A DNA stretch of 38,168 nucleotides from Holophagaceae bacterium (GTDB taxonomy: Bacteria; Acidobacteriota; Holophagae; Holophagales; Holophagaceae): contig JANYBM010000063.1 of the NCBI GenBank assembly GCA_025361125.1, positions 1 through 38,168 on the forward strand. Direction: 5' to 3'. Under the pieces are notes generated by a model. That model did no database searches, was not told the DNA's origin, and saw nothing but the letters and a program-made list of their open reading frames with translations. Shown piece by piece: positions 32,339-38,168 of the stretch. Both the position numbers and the translations under genes were made by a program. Within the stretch, counting starts at the first letter, position 1; each line of letters starts with the position of its first letter.

Positions 32339-33709
32339 ATGATCCACACCATCATCGAACCTTTCCGCATCAAGGCCGTGGAGCCCATCCGCATGAGCAC
32401 CCGGGCGGAACGTGAGGGCTGGCTCAAGGAAGCCAAACTGAATGTTTTTCTGCTGCCCGCGGAACACGTGCTGCTGGACTTCCTCACAGATAGTGGCACT
32501 GGCGCCATGAGTGCCAAGCAATGGGGCGCCATCATGGAAGGTGATGAAAGCTACGCAGGCTCCAAATCCTTTTTCCGGTTGGAAGCGGTGCTGAAGGACC
32601 TCACGGGTTACCAGCACATCATCCCCACCCATCAAGGCCGCGCGGCGGAGCGAATTCTCTTCAGTGTGGCAACGAAGAAAGGTGATCTGGTCCCCAGCAA
32701 CACCCACTTCGACACCACCCGCGCCAACCTGGAATACCAGGGTGCCGAGGCCATGGACTTGGTAATACCGGAAGGACTGCAACCCCGCACCATCCACCCG
32801 TTCAAGGGCAACATTGATCTGGCCCGCGTGGAGGACTTGCTCAAGCGCGAAGCCCATCGCATTCCGTTCGGCATGATGACCCTCACCAACAACAGCGGCG
32901 GCGGCCAACCTGTGAGCCTGGCCAATTTGCGGGCCTATCGTGAGCTGTTGAACCGCTATGGCAAGCCCTTGATCCTTGACGTCTGCCGCTATGCGGAAAA
33001 CTCCATGTTTATCAAATTGCGCGAAGAGGGCCAACAGAACCGCAGCGTGAAAGCCATTGCTCAGGAGATCTTCAGCCTCGCGGATGGTTGCATGATGAGC
33101 GCCAAAAAAGATGGCATGGTGAACATCGGTGGCTTTCTGGCCTTGAATCTCAGCACGTGGGTGGAAGCCGCAAAAACCTTGCTCATCCTCACAGAGGGTT
33201 TCCCGACCTATGGCGGGCTTGCGGGTCGCGATCTCGAAGCGCTGGCCGTAGGGATGGAGGAAGGCCTGGACGAGGACTACCTGCGCTACCGCCTGCGCAC
33301 TGCAGAGTATATGGGCGAGAAGCTGAAAGCTGGCAATGTAGCCATCGTAGAGCCCACTGGCGGCCATGCGGTGTATTTGGATGCCAAGGATTTCCTGCCC
33401 CACCTGGGTCCCGAGCAATACCCGGCCTGGAGCCTTGCCAACGCGCTCTATCTCGAAGCCGGCATCCGCGGCGTGGAGATCGGTTCCGTCATGTTCGGCA
33501 AGCAGAACGATGATGGTACTGAGTCCTACAGCGCGATGGAGTTGGTGCGCCTGGCCTTTCCCCGCCGCATGTACACCCAAAGCCACTTCGATTACGCCGC
33601 CGAAGCCATCTGCGAATTGAAAGCTCGGGCCCATGAAGTGAAGGGTGTAAAGCTGGTCAAGCAGGCCAAATACCTGCGGCATTTCACGGCTGAATTCGAA
33701 AGCGATTGA
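32339..33709 (+). CDS. tnaA: Tryptophanase (beta-eliminating PLP lyase)
   Basis: This 456-residue PLP enzyme belongs to the tryptophanase / tyrosine phenol-lyase family: LLTDSGTGAMS-type N-terminus (FLTDSGTGAMSAKQW), GDESYAGS with the catalytic Tyr, IIPTHQGRAAE, NSGGGQPVSLANLRAY, the PLP Lys in MSAKKDGMVNIGG (Lys257), EGFPTYGGLAGRDLEALAVG, and LRHFTAEF at the end. Tryptophanase cleaves Trp to indole, pyruvate and ammonia. Two positions that separate the enzymes point to tryptophanase: HFDTT has Asp where tyrosine phenol-lyase has Thr, and GVEIGS has Ile (381) where tyrosine phenol-lyase has Arg. No aromatic permease follows. A short leader ORF with a Trp codon lies upstream. Confidence 0.9.
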   Translation: MIHTIIEPFRIKAVEPIRMSTRAEREGWLKEAKLNVFLLPAEHVLLDFLTDSGTGAMSAKQWGAIMEGDESYAGSKSFFRLEAVLKDLTGYQHIIPTHQGRAAERILFSVATKKGDLVPSNTHFDTTRANLEYQGAEAMDLVIPEGLQPRTIHPFKGNIDLARVEDLLKREAHRIPFGMMTLTNNSGGGQPVSLANLRAYRELLNRYGKPLILDVCRYAENSMFIKLREEGQQNRSVKAIAQEIFSLADGCMMSAKKDGMVNIGGFLALNLSTWVEAAKTLLILTEGFPTYGGLAGRDLEALAVGMEEGLDEDYLRYRLRTAEYMGEKLKAGNVAIVEPTGGHAVYLDAKDFLPHLGPEQYPAWSLANALYLEAGIRGVEIGSVMFGKQNDDGTESYSAMELVRLAFPRRMYTQSHFDYAAEAICELKARAHEVKGVKLVKQAKYLRHFTAEFESD

Positions 33710-33770
33710 GGTAAGAAAAGAGGTACTGCGAGGAGGGTAGCGGAGGATGAGCTGGTGATTTCCGCTCCCG

Positions 33771-33840
33771 CCTATCGCGCGTATACGCGCTCCTGCTCGC
33801 TCCACTCGCAGAGACGGGAACTCTCCTCCACGTGGTTGTT
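33771..33840. repeat. Dispersed intergenic repeat, copy A
   Basis: This 70-base segment aligns without gaps to 35701-35770 over its last 60 bases with 46 identities by hand count; best-conserved words are CTGCTCGCTC and CGTGGTYGTT. It contains the perfect 14-bp palindrome GCGCGTATACGCGC (33777-33790). It lies 16 bases beyond the stop of the minus-strand amidohydrolase gene. A related TCCTC-GCTACCCTC word occurs beside both copies but in opposite orientation (reverse complement near 33736-33755). Confidence 0.75.
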
Positions 33841-33856
33841 TTTCAAACTGCTCCGA

Positions 33857-35572
33857 CTACTTGATGAAACGCACCACCGCGATCTTGCCATTCTTCACTT
33901 CGTAGATGGCGACGGCATGGATGGGGTCGCCGCCTGTATCCGTAACGGACTCCTCATCCAACACCCAATTTCCCACCACCATGCGTTTGATCAGCTGGCA
34001 GTGAGCTTTTGGCATCTTTTGAAAGGCGGTCAGGTAGCGGGTTCTGAAAGCCGCCATCCCGTTGGTTTGTACTTTGCCGTCAAGGCCAAGCATCTGAACG
34101 TCATCGCCGTAGGTCGCGCAAAAGGCGTCCAGGTCCCGAGCGTTGTAGGCATCCAGTTGGCGCTGGGCCAGGGCTTCGGGTCCATCAGGGATGAGTGTGG
34201 CTGGATCGAAGACGCGGCCATTGCGGACCACCTTTGCGATGCGTGAGAAATGCTTCACGCCCAGGGCAGGGTCCACTTCCAGCAGTACCAGATCCGCCAG
34301 CGCGCCGGGTAGGATGCGGCCAAGATCCGCATGACCCAGCAGTAGGGCACCACCCATCGTAGCGGCCTTGAGCACCTCCATGGGCGTCATCCCCGCAGCT
34401 TCCATCGTCGCCATTTCCCGGAAGATAGAAGGCCCATGCAAGGTGCCAATGTTCCCGGCATCGGTACCCATGGCGATGGGGATGCCAGCCTTCATGACCT
34501 TGATAAGGTTCCTTGCCAGGACTGGGTTTGGCTGGATGGGCTTGGGTGCTTCCAGCAGCTTCCGAAGGCGATCTGGCAAGGTGCTGCGGGAGAGGTGGCG
34601 CAGGTCGAAAAGCGTGCCTAGGGCGGATGGATTCCCCCAGGCGAGCTCTTCAGTACTGAAGGCGAATTGCTGGGTCGCCGTACGAGTGTAGTTCTCTGAC
34701 ACGATGAGCGTGGGGCAGTAAATGGCCTTACGCTCCTTCGCCAGTCGCAGAAACTTTTCGTCCACTTCCAAGTCATCCACGCTGTGCACGAGGATGTCGG
34801 CACCCTCTTCCAGGGCTGCGGTGGCTGAAGCCAGTTGCGTGGCGTGAACCGCCACGCGGAAACCCAGGTGGTGAGCCTCTTCGATGGCAGCCCTCACCAC
34901 CGGGCGATTTTTCTCAATGGTTTCGACGGGTGTCACCACGTACCAGATTTTGATGAAGTCCGGTTTCCGCTCAGCCTCGCGCCGCACCAGTGCCCGGGCC
35001 TCGTCCGCTGTGGCGCACTTGATGATGGGTGGATCGCCCAGGTCCAGGGCTTCCCGGGCAATAGAAGAAATCAGTGGCCCAGCCACAGCCACGCGGGGGG
35101 CACGGTTGGAGTTCGCGGCCAGATCCCGAACTTCGAAGTTGAACATGGGTCCGCCCACGTCCGCCAGGGAGGTGACACCGCAGCGGAGGTAGCGCGCGAA
35201 GGTATCCGCCAACCCAGCACGAATCTCCTTTTGATCTTCGGCATAGGGTTGTTGGGCGCGCAGATCGAAGGCATCGGGCCGGGTGTATAGGCCGCCACTT
35301 TGGAAGAAATGCACGTGGGAGTCAATGTAGCCCGGAATAAGGAACTGGCCTTTGGCTTCCACGCGCTCGGCGCCTTCGGGAATTTTTATCTTTGAGCGCG
35401 GGCCCACCTGCTCAATACGCTCGCCCTTCAGCAGGACCACCGCATCGGGAATTCGAGTTCCGCTCGGATCCACCACCGTGGCCCCGATGATGGCCGTGAT
35501 GGTTGGAGTCTGGGTTTGGGTTGGAGCTTGGGCCAGCAGGGGGAGGGCCAATAAAGAAATCAAAAGGCGCAT
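33857..35572 (-). CDS. Secreted amidohydrolase fused to a SnoaL-like domain
   Basis: This 571-residue protein has a signal peptide (MRLLISLLALPLLAQA), an amidohydrolase/imidazolonepropionase-like metal-dependent domain with the HxH motif IDSHVHFFQSG, a likely carboxylated Lys in PDFIKIWYV, further His ligands in RVAVHATQLA and ILVHSVDDL, and the catalytic Asp in IAMGTDAGNIG. The final 120 residues (from about 450) form a SnoaL/DUF4440-type alpha+beta fold (LAQRQLDAYNARDLDAFCATY). The fusion suggests a hydrolase with an added ligand-binding module; the substrate is unknown. GGAG lies 5 bases before the ATG. The gene is bracketed by copies A and B of a dispersed repeat. Confidence 0.88.
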   Translation of the reverse strand: MRLLISLLALPLLAQAPTQTQTPTITAIIGATVVDPSGTRIPDAVVLLKGERIEQVGPRSKIKIPEGAERVEAKGQFLIPGYIDSHVHFFQSGGLYTRPDAFDLRAQQPYAEDQKEIRAGLADTFARYLRCGVTSLADVGGPMFNFEVRDLAANSNRAPRVAVAGPLISSIAREALDLGDPPIIKCATADEARALVRREAERKPDFIKIWYVVTPVETIEKNRPVVRAAIEEAHHLGFRVAVHATQLASATAALEEGADILVHSVDDLEVDEKFLRLAKERKAIYCPTLIVSENYTRTATQQFAFSTEELAWGNPSALGTLFDLRHLSRSTLPDRLRKLLEAPKPIQPNPVLARNLIKVMKAGIPIAMGTDAGNIGTLHGPSIFREMATMEAAGMTPMEVLKAATMGGALLLGHADLGRILPGALADLVLLEVDPALGVKHFSRIAKVVRNGRVFDPATLIPDGPEALAQRQLDAYNARDLDAFCATYGDDVQMLGLDGKVQTNGMAAFRTRYLTAFQKMPKAHCQLIKRMVVGNWVLDEESVTDTGGDPIHAVAIYEVKNGKIAVVRFIK

Positions 35573-35700
35573 GGAAGCTCCGGAATCGAAGTTGGGTAAG
35601 CAGGTATCGGGGTCTTACACATTGTGTGGATGATTCAGTTCAACCAGTTGAGATATATTTCCCACATTTTCCTCAGCTACCCTCAGTGCCTCACTCCAAC

Positions 35701-35770
35701 CTAGCGCCCCGTGTACGCACTTCTGCTCGCTCGACTCCCAGGCGCGGGATCCCACCTCTGCGTGGTCGTT
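35701..35770. repeat. Dispersed intergenic repeat, copy B
   Basis: This is the second copy of the repeat at 33771-33840, in the same orientation. It ends at the base immediately before the stop codon (35771) of the minus-strand pyridoxamine-oxidase-like gene, so relative to transcription it directly follows that gene. It contains GGGATCCC (a short palindrome). Flank 35669-35683 carries the related word TCCTCAGCTACCCTC. Confidence 0.75.
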
Positions 35771-36319
35771 TTAATCTTGTCCCAGAGCCGTTGGCAAGCC
35801 ATCCATGCTGAGCCGATTCTTCTCGTGGCGGTAAGTGGAGAGAGCCGATTCTCCTTTGGATTCTGCCCATTGCAGTATCTTGTCCCGCTCGGAACAGAAA
35901 GCCATGAACGGCACGCCATCTCCACAAGAAGATTGCACCCGGTCGAGGTCAACCACGATGATCTGTCGGGCGCCGGGCAGTTCTGTGAATTGGGGCAGCA
36001 GCTCATTCCACTCATTGCTTCCCTTCAGTACCGTGCGACCCTGGCCGTAGAGCCGGAGGATGAGCGGTGGCCCCTCGAACGCACAGAACATGATTGTGAT
36101 CCGGCCATTCTCAAGCAAGTGGGCGGAGGTCTCGTTGCCGCTGCCAGTGAGATCCAGGTAGGCCACGCGTTCCGGGGCTAAGACCCGAAAGGCATCGCGA
36201 CCCTTCGGCGAAAGGTTCACGTGCCCGTCCTGCTGCGGCGCCGTAGCTACGAAGAAGACATGCTGGCGCATGGCAAAGGCCTGCAATTCAGGTGTCAGGT
36301 GATCCAAGACTTTTCCCAT
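35771..36319 (-). CDS. Pyridoxamine 5'-phosphate oxidase-family flavoprotein
   Basis: This 182-residue protein has the split-barrel FMN-binding fold of the PNPOx-like family: HVFFVATAPQQDGHVNLSPKG, VAYLDLTGSGNETSAHLLEN, GRITIMFCAFEGPPLILRLYG. Such proteins bind FMN, F420 or heme and often act as general stress or detoxifying oxidoreductases rather than PdxH itself; the PdxH C-terminal signature is missing. GGGGAA about 6 bases before the ATG acts as ribosome site. The gene is divergent from the fluoride riboswitch. Confidence 0.88.
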   Translation of the reverse strand: MGKVLDHLTPELQAFAMRQHVFFVATAPQQDGHVNLSPKGRDAFRVLAPERVAYLDLTGSGNETSAHLLENGRITIMFCAFEGPPLILRLYGQGRTVLKGSNEWNELLPQFTELPGARQIIVVDLDRVQSSCGDGVPFMAFCSERDKILQWAESKGESALSTYRHEKNRLSMDGLPTALGQD

Positions 36320-36420
36320 GAGCTTCCCCTGCTGCCGAGGCTATCAGCCAGAACCATAAATTGGCTACGGGCGCTAGGCTATGACCGCGCAGGGCCTGCT
36401 AAACTTCATGACGTACTTCC

Positions 36421-36470
36421 CCGGCGATGGTGTCCGCCTCATAACCGCTCCCCGAGCTGATGACTCCTGC
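36421..36470 (+). ncRNA. Fluoride riboswitch (crcB motif)
   Basis: The sequence matches the fluoride aptamer in order: P1 hairpin GGCG (36423-36426) / CGCC (36435-36438) with loop ATGGTGTC, the conserved linker ATAAC (36441-36445), stem GCTC (36447-36450) / GAGC (36454-36457), then GATGACTCC (36459-36467). The loop GGTGTC can form the pseudoknot with GACTCC, with one U-U mismatch (36431/36465). It lies directly upstream of a ClC-F-type gene, which is the classic genetic context of this riboswitch. CTCC at 36464-36467 can pair with the Shine-Dalgarno GGAG at 36480-36483 when the pseudoknot is open, so an ON switch at translation initiation is likely. Confidence 0.88.
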
Positions 36471-36490
36471 ACTCTATGTGGAGCGGCGTC

Positions 36491-37726
36491 ATGGGCACAC
36501 TGAAACCTAGGTTGGGCTGGACCGCTTGGGATATAGGCATGGGCTCGATGGTGGGCGTGCTTTCGGGCGCGGCATCGGCAGGATTTCTCTGGCTGCTGGG
36601 ACACACCATCCGCCTCCGGCAGGAACATCTATGGCTGCTGGCGTTGCTGCCGCTGTTCGGGCTCATCTCAGCCTTTCTTTACCGGCGCTTCGGGAAGGAA
36701 TCAGAAGGTGGTGGAGCACTGATCCTGGATGAAGTCCTTGAATTCAGGGGCCGTGTGCGCTCGCGCCTGGCGCCGCTGGTGCTCATTGGCACGCTACTCA
36801 CCCATCTCGGTGGTGGCAGCGCGGGCCGCGAAGGCACGGCAGTGCAAATGGGCGCGAGCCTGGCGCGTTCGCTGGGCAAGCTGCCTTTTGCCTGGTTGCG
36901 CTTGAACAATTCGCGGCAGCGATTGCTGCTCATGGCGGGTGTTTCCGCCGGGTTCGGATCCCTGTTCGGAACCCCTGCGGCAGGGGCGATTTTCGGCATG
37001 GAAGTCATCGCCATCGGCAAGCTTCATTATGAGGGCATCGTCATTTGCGCGGCGGCTTCTATGGTCGCCAATTGGGTCTGCCGGGCCTTTGGCGCTCACC
37101 CCATTCGATATATGGTCGCAAGTCCGGAATTCACGGGATCGCTGGGCTTCAAGGTGGCGCTGTTCGCGGTGCCTGTGGCCCTTACTGCAGCGGTATTTTC
37201 GGAGTTCTCCCATTGGTTAGCTACCTGGACGAAGGCAAAATTCGCGGATCGGTGGATGCTGCGGCCTCTGGCGGGCGGTATCGTGGTCATCGCTTTGTTC
37301 CTGGTATTGCGTGAGGATGGCTACCTGAACCTTGGCCTACCTTTTCTCGATAGCATCTTCCTACAGGGTGCTTCCGTGGTTCCGTGGGCTTTCGCGGCGA
37401 AACTCCTCATCACGTGCGTGACCCTTGGTTTCGGTTTCAAGGGCGGTGAAGTGACGCCGATCTTCGTCATAGGTGCCCTGCTGGGCGCGACCCTTGCTCC
37501 GGCGCTCCACGTGCCCATTCCCTTCCTCGCGGCCATCGGCTTCATCACCCTGGCCGCCGCCGCCAGCAACACCCCCCTGGCTTCCATGGTCATGGGCATC
37601 GAACTCTTCGGCGCGGCTTTCGCGGGGCCTTTGGTGATCTCATGTTTCCTGGCCTACGTGCTGGTTGGGCACCGAGGCATCTATGGCGGGCATCGCATCC
37701 AAACGATGAAGCATGGGGGGGGATAA
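36491..37726 (+). CDS. clcF: ClC-F type fluoride/proton antiporter (EriC-F)
   Basis: This polytopic membrane protein (about 411 residues, around ten hydrophobic helices) is a ClC-family transporter. Signature motifs are GGGSAGREGTAVQMG (the gating Glu in GREGT) and FKGGEVTPIFVIGALLG (the second chloride-path signature), which as I recall are variants typical of the fluoride-exporting ClC-F clade rather than the usual GREGP and GxFxP; the GSGIP motif is not seen. The fluoride riboswitch upstream confirms the fluoride-export role by context. ATG 36491 is chosen with GGAG at 36480-36483; an in-frame ATG at 36476 would overlap the riboswitch structure. The stop is 5 bases from the MFS gene. Confidence 0.9.
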   Translation: MGTLKPRLGWTAWDIGMGSMVGVLSGAASAGFLWLLGHTIRLRQEHLWLLALLPLFGLISAFLYRRFGKESEGGGALILDEVLEFRGRVRSRLAPLVLIGTLLTHLGGGSAGREGTAVQMGASLARSLGKLPFAWLRLNNSRQRLLLMAGVSAGFGSLFGTPAAGAIFGMEVIAIGKLHYEGIVICAAASMVANWVCRAFGAHPIRYMVASPEFTGSLGFKVALFAVPVALTAAVFSEFSHWLATWTKAKFADRWMLRPLAGGIVVIALFLVLREDGYLNLGLPFLDSIFLQGASVVPWAFAAKLLITCVTLGFGFKGGEVTPIFVIGALLGATLAPALHVPIPFLAAIGFITLAAAASNTPLASMVMGIELFGAAFAGPLVISCFLAYVLVGHRGIYGGHRIQTMKHGGG

Positions 37727-37731
37727 TCTTG

Positions 37732-38168
37732 ATGGCAGAAGAGCGATGGTTGAACCGCACGGTGTGGGGCATGGCCTTCACAAGTTTCCTGTCAGATCTG
37801 GGTCACGAAGCGCAAAGCACGTTGCTGCCCTCGTTCATGGCGGCGCTGGGTCTTCCTCCGGCGGCATTGGGGGCGGTGGAAGGAATCGCCGATGCGGCAT
37901 CCAGTTTCATGAAGCTGGGTGCGGGCTGGTTTTCGGATCGCATCGGCAAGCGCAAGGGCCTGGTGGTGTTCGGTTATGCAGCCACGGGATTGGCCTCAGG
38001 TTTCATCGCCCTGGCTTCCGGGTTCCCACTTATCTTGTTCGGCAAATTTTTCGGGTGGCTGGGCCGTGGCGTCCGGGGACCATTGCGCGATGCCATCCTC
38101 ACTGACAGCATTCCGGCGGACGCGCGGGGCAGGGCCTTCGGTTTCCACCGCGCGGGAGACACGCTAGG
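37732..38168 (+). CDS. MFS transporter, N-terminal part (cut by window end)
   Basis: The frame is open from ATG 37732 to the end of the window (145 codons). The translation has the first four to five membrane segments of a major-facilitator transporter: SFLSDLGHEAQSTLLPSFM, then the loop motif A-like GWFSDRIGKRKG, FGYAATGLASGF, and GRGVRGPLRDAILTDSIP, a motif of a drug-resistance/permease MFS subgroup. It begins 5 bases after the clcF stop, with a G-run (about 37714-37722) as ribosome site, so it probably lies in the same riboswitch-controlled transcript. The substrate is unknown. Confidence 0.85.
   Translation, partial: MAEERWLNRTVWGMAFTSFLSDLGHEAQSTLLPSFMAALGLPPAALGAVEGIADAASSFMKLGAGWFSDRIGKRKGLVVFGYAATGLASGFIALASGFPLILFGKFFGWLGRGVRGPLRDAILTDSIPADARGRAFGFHRAGDTL

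Noticed and set aside
32276-33805. Long minus-strand frame (509 codons) opposite tnaA
   Set aside because: Antisense shadow of a confidently identified tryptophanase; no motif in the translation.
33771-35770. Integron attC sites around the amidohydrolase gene
   Set aside because: The repeats lack the paired RYYYAAC and GTTRRRY core sites and no integrase is present.

Overview
The window reads as a GC-rich, densely coding bacterial chromosome segment. The content (two giant two-component-propeller GGDEF sensors, a TPR-tailed Ser/Thr kinase, secreted sortilin-like BNR protein, ferrous-iron uptake operon, tryptophanase, stand-alone MshEN protein) suggests an Acidobacteriota member of the Holophaga/Geothrix kind; this is an inference from gene style, not from a marker gene. 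No rRNA, tRNA, CRISPR array, transposase or phage gene was seen.

Layout. 1-490: 3' end of adenosine deaminase. 655-3718: tightly packed operon of a membrane acyltransferase, a LytS-type histidine kinase and a LytTR response regulator. 3801-8584: nrnA-type phosphoesterase, GTP cyclohydrolase II and a secreted BNR/sortilin-like protein. 8594-11035 (minus): rluB, then an overlapping pgsA-perM pair. 11262-14931: a small orphan gene converging on, and overlapping, a long Ser/Thr kinase gene. 15135-17823: feoA-feoB-small Cys-rich membrane protein, preceded by a CRP/FNR-like box. 17916-18854 (minus): MshEN-domain protein. 19031-20475: miaB with a duplicated 5' end. 20549-26839: tandem paralogous sensor diguanylate cyclases. 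26864-32066: yicC (minus), a flavin-dependent nitronate monooxygenase-like enzyme, a DUF1684 protein and radA (minus). 32339-33709: tryptophanase with a short candidate leader peptide. 33857-36319 (minus): amidohydrolase-SnoaL fusion bracketed by two copies of a dispersed repeat, then a pyridoxamine-oxidase-like protein. 36421-38168: a fluoride riboswitch controlling a ClC-F-type fluoride exporter, followed by the start of an MFS transporter that runs off the window.

How the parts connect. Cyclic di-GMP is a recurring theme: two putative membrane sensors that make it, one stand-alone MshEN protein that may bind it, and an MshEN-like N-terminus on the Ser/Thr kinase. The feo operon and the small gene at 11262 share the same TGTGA-N6-GCACA box, which suggests one CRP/FNR-family regulon. 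The fluoride riboswitch gives a confident function for the ClC channel.

The most unusual structures are the 35-bp direct duplication of the miaB start around a palindromic insert, leaving a 47-codon upstream ORF that ends in ATGA on the true start; the repeat pair around the amidohydrolase gene; and the two matching CRP/FNR-like boxes.
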